Below are positions 1 to 12,047 of a stretch of 64,000 nt of DNA, in pieces. Made by a program: the position numbers and the translations under genes. The stretch spans positions 42,648,338-42,712,337 of the forward strand of contig NC_060059.1 of the NCBI RefSeq assembly GCF_020283565.1, in the 5' to 3' direction. Position 1 is the stretch's first letter. Each line of letters starts with the position of its first letter. The notes under the pieces are model-generated. The model worked only from the letters and a program-made list of their open reading frames with translations, had not been told where the DNA came from and did no database searches. The stretch comes from Trifolium pratense (lineage: Eukaryota; Streptophyta; Magnoliopsida; Fabales; Fabaceae).

Positions 1-2481
1 AGCTTCTATCCAAACTTTAGACTTAACAGCCTCACTGAATGATGTTGGATCTTCAGTAGCTACATAGACTGCAAGATTATGCAGCTGGTCAAGCTCCTCT
101 CCTGTGACAAAATCATTCAAGCTCTGAGGTGGTCTCCTAACTCTTGGAGGCAAATTCACCTCAGATTGGAAGTCAATGCCATCACTATCATCACTTGAAG
201 TATTCATATCAACTTCAGCTTGAACCTCATTGTCATTTGCTGGAGCCTCATTGTCATTTGCTGGAGCTGATGTACGATACTCTTCATCACTGAGAACATC
301 ATTGCTTGACTGGTTTTGCTTTTTGTCTGAGATCTTATTCCAATTCCAACCTTTATTTTCTTCAAATACCACATCTCTGCTGATGATTATTTTCTTCTTT
401 TCAGGGTCATAAAGCTTATAAGCTTTTGACTCTTCACTTAGTCCCAGAAGAACACATTTCACACTTTTGCTATCTAGCTTGGTTCTTTGACTGTCAGGTA
501 CATGAACAAAGGCTATGCATCCAAAAACTCTGAAGTGATGCACAGAAGGTTTGACTCCACTCCAAGCCTCTTCTGGTGTGATGTCTTTGACAGATAGAGT
601 GGGACTTCTATTCATCACATAAGTAGCCCACTTCAAGGCTTCTGGCCAAAATGGTTTTGGTACACCCTTTCCAGCCAACATACTCCTCACCATATTCATT
701 AGAGTCCTGTTCTTCCTTTCTGAAACACCATTCTGCTGAGGTGTGTATGCTGCAGTCAATTGCCTCTTGATTCCATGATTACTACAAAAATCATTAAAAG
801 CATTTGAGGTATATTCACCACCCCTATCTGTTCTTAGGCATTGAATAGAACAACTGGACTCTTTCTCAACCATAGCCTTAAACTGTTTGAAAGTTTCTAG
901 TGAACTAGACTTCTCTTTAAGCAGATATATCAAAGTTTTTCTAGTTAGATCATCAGTGAAAGTTATGAAATACCTGTTGCCACTGTTGGATTTTGGATTG
1001 ATAGGTCCACAGATATCAGAATGAACAAGTTCAAGCTTAGAGCTGGCTCTCCAATTTGCTTGCTTGGGAATGGCATCTCTGTGTTGCTTGCCTTCCAAGC
1101 AATCTGCACAATTCTCATCTAGCTCTTTCAATGCTGGTAGACCTCTCACCATATCCTTTTTAACAAGAACATTCAATCCTTTGATGCTTAAGTGGCCATA
1201 TCTGCTATGCCAAAGCAAAGAGTTGACAAGTTTTGAAGCTTGCAGACATCTTGGAGCAATTACTTCTGCTTTGACAATATACATTCTATTTGTTGACATG
1301 TATGTAGCAAAAAGTAATCCCTCTTCTTCATGATAAACTTTGCAGCAATTGTTTTTGAACACAATTGTAGCCTTCTTCTACTGAATTTGGCCAATGCTGA
1401 GAAGGTTTGTCTTTAACCCAGGTATGAAATACACATTGGTGAAAACATGAACTCTTCCATTGATACTGAGTTTCACATTTCCTTTTCCCATCACATTCAT
1501 CCTTGAGTCATCACCCAATTTCACTGAATCTCTATAATTCTCATCAAAATCATAGAACCAATCTTTGTTACCTGACATATGATTGCTGCACCCAGAATCC
1601 AAGAACCAATTTTCACCAAACTCATCATCATTGGTTTTGGCCATGAGGAGCATTTCTTCTTTAAACTCATCCAATTCTGCATAATTGGCATTTTCACTCC
1701 AATTGGGACAATTACTCTGATAGTGTCCCAATTTATGACAGTGAAAGCATTCCACATTCTCTTTGCTTTGCCTTCCCCTACCACGACCTCGAGCAGAATT
1801 TGAATTTCTTCCCCTACCTCTCCCTCTGCCACCATTAGTGACCTTGAGAGCTTGCTCTTCTTGCTTGATCAGTTGGCCTTTCATACGTTGTTCATGAACT
1901 ATCAAGCTACTCTGCAGCTCATCAATGGAGAGTGTGGTAACATCAGAAGATAATTCAATAGAACAGACTACATGATTGAACTTTGCAGTCATTGATCTAA
2001 GAATTTTCTCAACCACAGTACTTTGTTCTATTCTTTCACCACAAGAAGTCATCTTGTTGGTGATAACCATGGTTCTTGAAAAGTATTCTTCTACTGATTC
2101 ACTCTCCCCCATTTCAAGAACCTCAAAATCTTTGCGCAATGCTTGAAGCTGTGCACGCTTCACTTTGGTTGAACCTTGATACCTAATTCTCATAGCATTC
2201 CAAATATCTCGTGCAGTGTCACGATTAAGAATCGTTTCTAAGATGGATCGATCAACGGACTGAAACAAATAGTTCTTGACTTTCAAATCAGTAAGCTTAC
2301 TCTCATTTGCAATGCGCTGTTGTTCCACCGTTGCATTCGCCGGTGCCACTGTCACACCATTCTCGATCAAGCTCCAATATTCTTTAGATCGGAGCAAATT
2401 CTCCATCAACATTGCCCAATGATCGTAGTAGCCATCAAATTTTGGAATTGAAGGCTTCAAGAAGTCTGAATTTTCTGCCAT
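1..2481 (-). pseudogene. Ty1/copia gag-pol polyprotein, partial, one in-frame stop
   Basis: Retrotransposon polyprotein read leftward and cut by the window edge. The start at 2481 is chosen because the protein from there (MAENSDFLKPSIPKFDGYYD) matches the start of the copia gag at 19278; the longer open frame upstream runs through leader and LTR. In order: gag, a CCHC zinc knuckle (CFHCHKLGHYQSNC), the protease core WFLDSGCSNHM, then a TAG stop at 1378-1380, then an open frame with GAG-pre-integrase (LWHSRYGHLS), integrase (HSDICGPI, RTDRGGEYTS, QQNGVSERKNRT) and the linker before reverse transcriptase, which is reached at base 1. The sister element has Gln at the stop, so a C-to-T change is likely. 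No other stop or frameshift was seen in the part translated. A short GCTCCAGCAAATGACAATGA repeat occurs twice in the linker. The family is certain; activity is unlikely. Confidence 0.93.
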
Positions 2482-2662
2482 TGCGAAGAAAATTGCAGTG
2501 GGAGGAATGAGAAAGATGAAGAATGTGGGTTTCTTTGGTGTGGTGAGATGAAGAAGATGAACGAAGAACAATCTTTTGGAACGGTTAGGACGGTTAGAGT
2601 GGTTGCAACCACCGTAACTAACTTGTTTCTTGCAAGAAACGGAATACAGGTGATGGATTAAA

Positions 2663-2676
2663 GGCTCATGATACCA
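2663..2676 (-). other. Primer-binding site of the left copia element
   Basis: On the minus strand this reads TGGTATCATGAGCC, resembling the initiator-methionine tRNA primer site used by plant copia elements. It lies two bases inside the LTR end and fixes the 5' end and direction of the element. Confidence 0.8.
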
Positions 2677-2678
2677 CT

Positions 2679-2818
2679 TGTTAAGAACAAATGGCCAAGT
2701 CAATTTTATTGATCACACAAACCTTGCTTATATAGCAAGTCATTACAATTGGGCCTAACACAAACTATATTGGGCTTAAGCTAATCAAGGCCCAATACTA
2801 CAAACACATTATACAACA
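2679..2818 (-). repeat. 5' LTR of the left copia element (about 140 bp)
   Basis: On the minus strand it starts TGTTGTATAATG and ends TTCTTAACA, the expected TG...CA form, and abuts the primer-binding site. It contains a TATATAAGC box and an AATAAA signal. It is short for a copia LTR; the related element in copy B has 219 bp. The partner LTR is outside the window, so the outer boundary rests on the terminal dinucleotides and on where homology with copy B begins. Confidence 0.75.
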
Positions 2819-4417
2819 GAAAAACTTCGGAAAACGCATTCCGAATTTTTTTTCCAAGGGCAAAATCAGATTTTTAGGAGGAGAAAAGAGTCATGGGGTG
2901 GGGGGGTTGGGAGAAGCTATCTATGATGACCGAATGGTGAATTCAAGGCCTGTGTAGGACAAGGCCATATCGAATTATAGATCCCACTTTCTTTGGGCCT
3001 TACTTCAATTATTGGCTTAGCCTGTTAAACATTGTTTTCAGTCACAGTACACCCCCCCGTGTTAGGACCAGAGACAAAATTACTCATTGGATTGGAGTTC
3101 AAAACTTTTCAACCAACAAAAAACTAGAGTTCTAATCTGAAATGAAACCTGAAAAATATTTATTTATTTACTATATTTACACATGTCTCTAAATATATGA
3201 TTAATTTGAGTAAATCACAAGAGTTTAAAAAAATATAGAGTAGTATTTAATCCAAAAAAATAATTAATAGAGTTAAATATTTTGAAAATTAAAAATCATA
3301 TAAATTTTTTTCATTTTCAATAAAAGAGTGTGTTTACTTTTGATACACTTATAAAAACTAATATGATATCAAGTTATATAAAAACAAAATGATGGTACAT
3401 CAATACAGTAATTAAATTGTCTTTGTCTACTACCAGTACTTCTTAGTTCAGACAAAACAAACTAAAAATTCTTTGCCCAAATGTAAAAATAATATATGAT
3501 CAATTAAGAGAACGAATATGCAACTGGAGACAAATCAATGAGAGGGGCCAGGAATGGATGGAGTAGGTGCCAAAACCAAATAATTAAAGGATGAGCAAAG
3601 TTAACTTTTTCTTTTCTTTTCACCGTAAAGCCTTTTAATAAAACAATTTTTTATAAGAAAAACCTAAAAAAAGTCATGTTAATTTGTATCCTACATTATA
3701 TTCTAAAGTCACAAGTTAAAAGCAATCCAAAATATTTTAAAAAATAATATTTTAGAAATTTTGTATAGTAGAAAAAATTAAATATTTTAAAAATTAAATG
3801 TACAACTTTTAAAATAATTGCTTAAAAAAAAACTTTTAAAATAATATTTATATATTGAATATGGAAACTATTAACATTTGTCCTTAGGCACCTGTTAATT
3901 TGTTATATGTGGAAATTCTATTTTATAAATTTTGCATTCAAATTTTCGAAAGCTTAAATTTTAACTTTTATAATAAAATATTATTATTTTTGCAATATCC
4001 TTAATATTTGTCCTTATTTATATGTTAACATTACATTGATTAATACTATATACTTTTAATCGAAGTAAATGTGACTGGAGACTTAGATAGTCTGGCACCG
4101 AGTCATTTATGATTTGGTCCTATTAGTGAAGGAAAATAAATGAAAAGAGAATAAATTAGTTACCATATACGTAATGAATACTACTACTAATAGTAAGCAT
4201 AAATCCAAGCTAATATAGAGAGGTCCAAAACTAAATTTTAGAAGGCCTAATAAAAATAAATTAAAAATGACCTTAAGAGCCCTATCATGTCAAGCTAAGC
4301 TATACAAGCAAACTACAAATAATTAATTTATAAATCATGTTAATATATACAAGTATGTACTCAAGGGCACATATATTAATATATTTTAATATTATAAAAT
4401 AATAAAAAGTTAATGTT

Positions 4418-4555
4418 ATCCCGTGAATTTAACTCAATTGGTAGGACATTACATTATATATGCAGGAGGCCGGAGTTCGAATCTCAGACATTCTATTTAT
4501 CCATCTCAAGGATGAAATTTCTGGCCGCTGGACCACTTGACCAAAAATAAAAAAT
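4418..4555 (+). mobile_element. tRNA-derived SINE-like insertion
   Basis: A tRNA-like head has an A-box-like stretch at 4429-4445 (TTAACTCAATTGGTAGG) and a B-box at 4473-4483 (GAGTTCGAATC), followed by a body and an A-rich tail. It is bounded by 15-bp direct repeats, 4403-4417 and 4556-4570, with one mismatch, as expected of LINE-mediated insertion. Copy B lacks it. It is not a tRNA gene, because no cloverleaf forms. Confidence 0.65.
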
Positions 4556-5020
4556 TAAAAAATTAATGTTTAAAAAAATAAAAATGTACATATTCTAAAA
4601 AATAATACTCCTATATACATTTACTTTCTTAACATAAACATGATAACATTCTTTTTAATTTATTTGAGTGAATTTTAAGATGTGAAGTTTTGGGTTGATT
4701 GGGTTGGGCCGGGCCCTCTGAATAGTGATATTATGATTATTGTGTTGTTACTTGTTGGGGGGGTATGTGTGTAAGAATTATGGAAGACAAAATGAAGATG
4801 TAGGTGTGACTTGTGAGTGATGAAAAGGTTGAGAGGGAGGGTAGTGTCCCCTTGAATCCCAACATTGTACACTGCTCTTCAATTCTTTCTTTCGCTCAGA
4901 CAGACTCAGATCATCTTCCCACGCCACGCCACCCTTTTCTTCTTTTTAGGCTGCTGAGGTTCTATCACACTCACTTTTTCTTTGGACTGTGTGCTGTGCA
5001 CTCTCTTACAAGGGTATGGA

Positions 5021-5045
5021 CCCCCCCCCCCCCCCCCCCCCCCCC
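5021..5045 (+). repeat. Poly-C tract
   Basis: An uninterrupted run of 25 C. The equivalent tract in copy B (15720-15735) has 16, so it is length-variable between paralogues. It sits at the end of a block (4813-5160; 15504-15782) that is open in both copies, but the open frame depends on this homopolymer and resembles no known protein. Confidence 0.9.
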
Positions 5046-5271
5046 ACCCCACCACAACATTTCCACTCAACCCCAACACTCTGATGCTTACGAGCGTATG
5101 ACCCATAATTTTTACTTAACTTGGTCTCACATGTACATATCATTCATTTATAATTTTTAATGATAACACATAATTGGTCTCACATGAATATATCACTAAT
5201 TTATTATTTTTTAATAATAGTACCTTATAGGTACTCAACCCCTCCAATGGAGCACTTCTTAAAAAGTTCTA

Positions 5272-5712
5272 AAATGGGTATGTACTATTTTATATTTTAT
5301 TATCTATTTTATAATATAAATTAAAAAATTAGTATGTACTATTTTTTTTAATACGAAAAAATAATTAAAATTCGAAATTTAATTTAAAATAATATTGCCA
5401 AATTTTAAGAATTACACAATTAAAAAATAATTTAAAATAACACTACATAATTTCAAAAATTGTGCTTTTGTGATGTAAAAAAAAGTGTTTTTTTTATAAA
5501 TATTCATTAATTTAAATTGAATATATAAAATAAAGTGTGTCCCATAAAAATAATATTTTAATGAAAAATAAGATTGGTCCAAGAGGAAAGAGAGTTTTCT
5601 TATTTTAGAAGTGGTATCTAATAGGTATTCAAATTGGTGGTACTCCAATGGTAGTACCTAATAAGTAGCATAAGTACCTAATAGGTACTACACCATTGGA
5701 AATGAGTCTTAA
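5272..5712. repeat. 450-bp block private to copy A, between short direct repeats
   Basis: Near-identical 20-bp stretches at 5259-5279 and 5709-5729 (TTAAAAAGTTCTAAA...) flank AT-rich sequence containing repeated GGTACCTA-like motifs. Copy B has one flanking repeat (about 16094) and none of the block. Either an insertion in A or a deletion between the repeats in B. Confidence 0.6.
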
Positions 5713-6708
5713 AAAGTTCTAAATGGGTCCTACCAATAACATATATCACCAATATCTTTACATTTTTTAATGGGTCCCACAGAACATAGTATAAGTACCA
5801 ATTTTTATTTTAGAACTGATACCTATAGGTACTATTTTATTTTTGCTTCAATGGTGGTACCTATTATGTACTACTAGTATTTAAAAAAATAAGTACTACC
5901 ATTGGAGATGGTATTATACGGAGTATAAGGTGTTTTTATATGGAAAATTATTTTTTGGAAAATTTATAAAACAATTAAAATATACTCCTTCTGGTCTTTA
6001 ATACAAAAAAAAATAAAAAATCGATTCATAGAATGATTAATGTATCTGATCATCGCCAAAAGTATCTCCGGTTAAATCTCACATGTATTTTTAGAGTAAA
6101 CGGTAATTAACATTTAATAATTTTTATTTTTATTTCCTTAACATGTGCCTTAAGGGGACAAGTTAACATTCTCCTTACTTTAAAACTAGGTAGGAGGAAA
6201 GGAATCATCTCCCTTGACTTAGTAAAATAATTCTTGAGGCATCATAAGTTGGTAATTACTCGTTGGTAAGTAAAAGTATGAATATGATGATTGCCCTCGA
6301 GCCTGACTCAAATTTTGTTCTTTCTTTGTTTTTCTTTGGCACATGATTATCAACTCTAACCTTCTCTTTATTCTAACAAATTATTAGCCATGATTGGGAC
6401 GCATGACATTTTCCCAATCATCATGATCATGAAACTAGAACTAGGAGTATTAAACATTCATCATTATCATGTAGTAAATATTCTATCTTTTACATACTAT
6501 AGGAGTATTTTTATTTGTTTTTAAGCAAAATTCACACTTATAGAGTACTAGTATTTTTTATTTTTTACACATAGGAGTATGTTATAAGCAAAATTCACTC
6601 TTTTCGATTTATTGAATAATTGATTTATTTAATTTTTAATATAAATTAAATACATTAATTATTCAATAAACTTACAAGTTGTTTTTATTTATAATATGTA
6701 ACGGTGTA

Positions 6709-6833
6709 CTCCTTCCGTCTCGAAATATATAAGCAAATATGGATAAAAAAACTTGATGTATTTGGTTAAAAATTTGGACTAATTATATTCATTTTTATTG
6801 ACAAACTTTTACTTATATTTTTGGATGAGAAAA
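6709..6833. mobile_element. Degenerate Stowaway-like MITE (present in both copies)
   Basis: The left end CTCCTTCCGTCTCGAAATAT and a right end ending in GGATGAG plus an A-run are imperfect inverted repeats of the Stowaway type next to TA. The same element is at about 17177-17303 in copy B, so it predates the duplication. Confidence 0.5.
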
Positions 6834-7054
6834 TATATATATTAGTGTTATGAATACAGGTCAACCAAAAGAATTAATTAACTGTGGCTCATTAGAAGGT
6901 GAAATCAAATACAGTACTCATTAAAAACTTCACTAGGAAAGGACCGCGCGTGGAGACAATTAACATAACTATAAAAGCGAAAATAGTAAGATATGTGACT
7001 CAAGAAGAATTAGAAGCTACATTGGGATAATAGAGATCTATATATGGCAGCACT

Positions 7055-7085
<31 letters not shown>

Positions 7086-7920
7086 TAAAAAAAAAAGTGA
7101 AAGTATAGGATCAAATATAGAAAACGCCCTAATAAAACCGCCACAACTCTCCTATATTTTTGTAGTATAGAATCAAATATGTTAATGAGGATGATGATTG
7201 GTGGAGCATTGGCAAAAATTGGGGATTAGCTTAAAACCAAGATTTTTGCATAATCTCAAAAAATATTTTAAGGAATAACATTTCAAGTAGGATAACATAA
7301 AATTGCAAGGCCAATTATGTACATAAAAGTCAAAAGGGTGCAAAATCTGTCAATTTTTTTTTAAGATCTTTGTATATATTTCTTTATTTTCTATTTTAAT
7401 AATAATATGAACTACAGGAGGACGGGAAATGATATGGGTGTCAACTAAGTTGGGACGTCTATCTCTACCTTAATATTTAAATGCTCTTAATTTATAAAAA
7501 AAACATAAACAAAATAACAATTTTGACTTTTTTTTTTCTTCTCTATTTAGTTGGGACTTGTGAACATTTCATTTACTTAAACTTATTTTATCAAACTTGT
7601 TAATTTCAATTACCTGCCTAGGTTTTCATTTTATCGTTGCCCCATTATTTTTGGCTCGCAAAGCTGTTTTTTGTATTTAGATGAGCAGATCATTTTTGCT
7701 TCGAGATCGGAAATTAGAGTCTTAGGGTGTTTTTTTGGGGTCGGGTATGATGGTTCTCTTTGATGGTCTGGTGACTGTGGAGTGTGTAATGGGCGGTGTC
7801 TTTTTTAGTATTTTCATTGGTGTTCCGTTTATATACGGCGTCTTTAATAATATTTTGCGGTTAAACAAAAAACTTATTTTACCTTCAAATCACTTTGACT
7901 CGGTCAATTTACCCAAAATC

Positions 7921-7990
7921 AATTTTTGTTATCCCCAACCAAACACACTAAATCTAATTTTTGTTATCCCCAACCAAACACACTAAATCT
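7921..7990. repeat. 35-bp perfect tandem duplication
   Basis: Two identical 35-bp units beginning AATTTTTGTTATCCCCAACC. Copy B has the same pair (about 18463-18532) with a few changes, so the repeat predates the segmental duplication. Confidence 0.85.
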
Positions 7991-8135
7991 AATAAATCTA
8001 ATAGGATCACTCCCAACCCGACTATGATTCTTTTTTTTTTAGGGAGATTAAACTGTGCTATGATCTATACTTTACAGAAAAATGGTAACCAAATATAACC
8101 ATTTATTTCAATTTAACGAAATCTATTAAAGTATA

Positions 8136-8313
8136 GGGTCATGTTAACTTGTGCTCTAAGGGTACATGTTAAGCTACCTAAAAATAGAAATATAACATTT
8201 AATGATACAAAGAATTTAATGTTTAGATAATTGAATACACCACAAGTTCAATAAATTTTTTCCACATTTATCTTCTTAACATGTGCCCTTAAGGACACAA
8301 GTTAACATTCTCC
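8136..8313. mobile_element. Mutator-like MITE with 9-bp target duplication
   Basis: A 178-bp element with ends GGGTCATGTTAACTTGTG... and ...CAAGTTAACATTCTCC, flanked by TAAAGTATA at 8127-8135 and 8314-8322. Copy B (near 18675) has a single TAAAGTATA and no element, so this is a verified insertion after the duplication. A 9-bp duplication points to the Mutator superfamily; no coding capacity. Confidence 0.88.
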
Positions 8314-9003
8314 TAAAGTATATATAGCATAGCTCTATATTTATCTCCAGTGACCAAACAAGGTAGGGAATATTGCATCAAATTGTATATAGGTCTACGT
8401 GACTCCCTCAAATGGAAGAAAATAATTGAGCGGTGGCTTTGAGTTGAGTATATAGGTTACTTAAAAAAGTAATTAAAGATAAACATCTATGCATTTTGAC
8501 AAATATTTTTATTTCCTTTTCTCATGCAAAGAGTTTATTAATTTGGCAAAGTAGACAAAAAAAAGTACTTGTGATGCATGCATAGATTATATTATCATGT
8601 GGATTAGCTCCTAAGTACTACTCTCCTAGTGGTCAAGATTGCCTTAAACGATTGACATGCCTCTCAAATTTCAATTATCAACTACTAGTACACATACTAT
8701 TGTATTAGACGTTAATTAGCATAATTCTTCACGCGCAAGTCACGCTGATAACTTAAAATAGGTTATTGATTCTTTTTGAGGAAAAAGGTTAGTGATAAAG
8801 TATAAGGTCATTGTCATGAAAATTATATAAAAGTGTGTACGTAGTACATACATAATTAATTGATTTTTCCCTAGTATATTTATGGCATGAGGAAATTGAA
8901 ATTTACTCCTAATCTACTAGTATCATCATAGAGGTTCTTTTTAGTTTTTATACCTACTATATATAGAAAATTTATAAGTTTTTTCACGGGACTATAAAAA
9001 ATA

Positions 9004-9180
9004 GGAGAATGTTAACTTGTGCTCTTAAGACATATATTAAGGAAGTAAAAATAGAAATTATTAAATGCTAATTTATGTATTTTGACTTTTGAAGCATTAA
9101 ATTTATTGTATCATTAAATGATGAATTTCTATTTTGGTATATCTTAACATGTGTCCTAAGGGCACATGTTAACAAGACCC
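9004..9180. mobile_element. Mutator-like MITE, same family, opposite orientation
   Basis: A 177-bp element starting GGAGAATGTTAACTTGTGC and ending CATGTTAACAAGACCC, flanked by TAAAAAATA at 8995-9003 and 9181-9189. Copy B (near 23155) shows the single-copy empty site. Confidence 0.88.
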
Positions 9181-9299
9181 TAAAAAATATATAAGCTCTT
9201 ATTATAATACTACCTTCAATTTATCGTCATTTTCAATGTATATCGTCAATTTTGCTAAGTTGTGTTTTTTTTTAATCGTTACTTTTGTTTTGTTTGTTT

Positions 9300-9720
9300 T
9301 GTTTCTTTTCCTATTCATTTTTAGGGTATGGTTTATCCGGTGACATGATTAAAGTCGATGGTCGTAAGTTATGTCTTCCATTATAATGTCGAATGTAATT
9401 ATCTATGAAATCGTGTGTCGTGTGAAATGTAGATCATCGCCGTTCTTAACTGTGATTCAGGTAAAGCTCAGTCTCTGAATCTAGTGGGGTTAGGAGTAAA
9501 GCATCCTGAGGTTGTCGCATCTTGCTCGTTGGACGTGGAGAAGTATTTGGAATCTCCATTTCTTTCTTCGGAGCCTTTTCTTTTCCCGTCCCCCCGCCCC
9601 GACATAGTGCTTCGCTTCCGGCTCTTCTGACGAATCAACGGACTTCTCCCTTCTTCATTGATTTGGGGGAAAAAGAATCGCATACTACTGTAGTTGGCAA
9701 GCTAGACATCGAGTAAGTGG
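9300..9720. other. Conserved GC-richer block of unknown origin
   Basis: More GC-rich than its surroundings and well conserved in copy B (24232-24645). It looks partly protein-like (frames containing SLDVEKYLESPFLSSEPF or GEKESHTTVVGKLDIE), but stops interrupt every frame and neither frame stays open in both copies. I do not recognise it; a decayed organelle-derived or retroelement fragment is possible. Confidence 0.4.
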
Positions 9721-9878
9721 CCTGATGAGGATAACTAAACACTTTTTGGTAAGTTCAATAAGTTAGATTGTTGGACTAGCTTATAACTAAGTTTGTTTAA
9801 TAAAAATGTGAAGTTTTTGGTAACAAACTTTTCTAACTAGCTTATAGCATTTTTTTTCTTCATATTTACAAGTTAGTA

Positions 9879-10101
9879 CTCCCTCTGTCCCAAAATATAA
9901 GAATCAGTTGACCACTGCACGTACACCAATTCATAATTTTGATTACGAATATATTTAATTGTCTATTAGTAAAAATTATAGAAATTTGATATTTTGAAAA
10001 TACTCTTCGAAACAAATCAAACAAGATCTTATATGATCAAAATAAAACATATGAATAATGCATTTAGTTAAATGAGATCTTATAAATTTGAACCGAGAGA
10101 A
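9879..10101. mobile_element. Stowaway-like MITE, diverged ends
   Basis: A 223-bp element with left end CTCCCTCTGTCCCAAAATAT and right end ...TTGAACCGAGAGAA, between TA dinucleotides at 9877-9878 and 10102-10103. Copy B has no element at the matching place (near 24788). Length, TA target and CTCCCT end fit Stowaway (Tc1/mariner). Confidence 0.72.
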
Positions 10102-10257
10102 TAATATTAATCAATGATATGATATCTTTGGAAAAAGAGTAATACTAAATACTTGTAAAAAATCTTATATTTAGAGACAATTTTTTTATTTTTTTTTATA
10201 AAAAGTTCCTCCTATAAAAAGTAATAAACACTTTTATATATTTCGTTATACACTCTT

Positions 10258-10961
10258 AGGGGCGGATGCTAGCACAAGGCATTGGGGGCTCAAGCCCGGA
10301 TTAGGATTCCATGCATTCAAATTACCATGCAGTCGTGCAGTCATACATTATAATCCTTTAAATTTAAATTTTGGTGGTCCAACTTTAAATATGGATGGCT
10401 GAGATTCACCTGCAGTCAAATAGTGACTGCAGGGAATCCATTTCCTCAAGCCCACACTAAAACAATTCATTTTTCTTTAATAGTAGTATTATTATTATTT
10501 TAAGCTCTCATAACTAGGTCTATTACTCATTCATCACAAATTTATCTTTTTATTTTTTTTTAACATTTTACTATTTCAACTTTTCAATTTTCACACATTT
10601 AATCTCTTAAATGTACTCTTCTTTTCTCATAATTCATCGAATCATCAATTAAATTTCTTTTCTCTCAATCATTTTTTTTATCTTATCTCTTTCTATTGTT
10701 TTTATTTCTCTTGAATGATCACTTAGTTACACATATAGAGAATGACAAATTTTATAATGTTGATAATGAAAATATCATCCAACATTTTCAGAATATGAAA
10801 TCTCATAGAAAATCATTGCAATTTATATAAGCTTTTATGTATTGATTTTTTTCTTGTCACTGTAGTTGTGTATTTTATAAAAGTTTGTTATACATTCCTT
10901 TAGTCAAAATATATACACGATTTTTTAGCCCCACAAAAAATAATTCTGGATCCGCCACTTA
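10258..10961. mobile_element. hAT-like non-autonomous element, unit 1
   Basis: Ends AGGGGCGGATGC... and ...GGATCCGCCACTTA form short imperfect inverted repeats, flanked by ACACTCTT (10250-10257) and ACACTCTG (10962-10969), an 8-bp target duplication with one mismatch. Without the nested MITE and its duplicated target it is about 548 bp and has no coding capacity. Confidence 0.65.
10298..10445. mobile_element. Nested hAT-type MITE
   Basis: A 148-bp element, ends GGATTAGGATTCC and ...GGAATCCATTTCC (imperfect inverted repeats), flanked by an exact 8-bp duplication TCAAGCCC at 10290-10297 and 10446-10453. The second tandem unit (near 11542) has a single TCAAGCCC and no insert. Confidence 0.87.
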
Positions 10962-11247
10962 ACACTCTGGTTTCTTCAATGAAAAAGCTAAAATGTATCA
11001 TGAGGGCACATGTTAGTGATTCAAAAAATAAAATATTTTATCATAATTAATGTATTTATTTTACTTTTTAAACTCGATCATAAATTAATTACACAAAATT
11101 TAAGAGAATAATTTTATATGTTTTCTGATAATGGAGGCACAATGTATATGCAAGATTGTTTGCACTGGATAATTTAATTTTTAGATTTTTCAAAAAAAAT
11201 AAAATAAAAAGTAATAAACGCTTTTATATATTTCATTATACACTCTT

Positions 11248-12047
11248 AGGGGCGGATGCTAGCACAAGGCATTGGAAAATTTCTCATCTCACCTACCTAC
11301 TTTCTCACCACACTCCTGGAAATTTCATTTTTGCCCTTGGTCAAAAAATTCGGAACGCGTTTTCCGAATTTTTTTGCCTTCAAAAACAACTTCGGAATGT
11401 GTTTTCCGAATTTTTTCCAAATTTGTACTAAAAAAATTCGGAAAACGCGTTCCAAATTTTTTGATCAAGGGCAAAAATGGAATTTCCATAGATGTGAGAA
11501 AGTGGGTAGTGGGATGAGAAATTTTCAAGGCATCGGGGGCTCAAGCCCACACCAAAACAAATCATTTTTCTTTAATAGTAGCATTATTATTATTTTAAGC
11601 TCTCATAACTAGGTCTATTACTCATTCATCACAAATTTATCTTTTTATTTTTTTTTAACATTTCACTATTTCAACTTTTCAATTTTCACATATTTACTCT
11701 CTTAAATGTACTCTTCTTTTCTCATAATTCATCGAATCATCAATTTCTTTTCTCCCAATCATTTTTTTATCTTTTTCTCTTGTTTTCATTTCTCTTGAAT
11801 GATCACTTAGTTACACATATATAGAATGACAAATTTTATAATGTTGATAGTGAAAATATTATCGAACATTTTCAGAATATGAAATCTCGTAGAAAATAAT
11901 TGCAATTTATATAAGCTTTTATGTATTGATTTTTTTCTTGTCACTGTAGTTGTGTATTTTATAAAAGTTTGTTATACATTCCTTTAGTCAAAATATATAC
12001 ACGATTTTTTAGCCCCACTGAAAAAAAAAATCTGGATCCGCCACTTA
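11248..12047. mobile_element. hAT-like non-autonomous element, unit 2
   Basis: Tandem copy of the element at 10258-10961 with the same ends; four extra bases lie between its right end and the flanking ACACTCTG. It carries the nested Mutator-like MITE at 11275-11526. Confidence 0.65.
11275..11526. mobile_element. Nested Mutator-like MITE with long inverted repeats
   Basis: A 252-bp element whose two halves are inverted repeats over roughly 110 bp each (GAAAATTTCTCATC... at both ends), flanked by AAGGCATTG (11266-11274) and AAGGCATCG (11527-11535). The first tandem unit has the empty site near 10276. The inner AACGCGTTTTCCGAATTT motifs recur at 2822-2860 and 13412-13490, so related pieces lie at the left edges of both segmental copies. 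Confidence 0.85.

Larger units (their letters stand above)
2819..10216. repeat. Segmental duplication, copy A
   Basis: About 7.4 kb that aligns in the same orientation with 13445-25202. Long stretches are nearly identical, for example 2950-3900 with 13580-14520 and 6180-7330 with 16450-17770. No host gene is recognisable; ORFs here are short and unlike known families. Insertions private to this copy are the MITEs at 8136-8313, 9004-9180 and 9879-10101, a truncated MITE near 6110-6173, and a 450-bp block at 5272-5712. Bases 4059-4617, which include a SINE, have no counterpart in copy B, which holds unrelated sequence at 14685-15313. The left edge is set by the copia LTR, so the duplication may continue beyond that element. 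Confidence 0.93.

Noticed and set aside
4418..4500. tRNA-like A and B boxes
   Set aside because: No acceptor or anticodon stem pairing, and direct repeats flank the unit; a SINE fits better. A B-box-like word near 14940 stands alone and was not called.
4813..5160. ORF present in both segmental copies (also 15504-15782), possible small gene
   Set aside because: The frame depends on a poly-C tract of different length in each copy, the C-termini differ, and no family is recognisable; conservation is explained by the recent duplication.
11156..11612. Three overlapping ORFs rich in Phe and Lys
   Set aside because: They lie in the inverted-repeat MITE at 11275-11526 and its host element.
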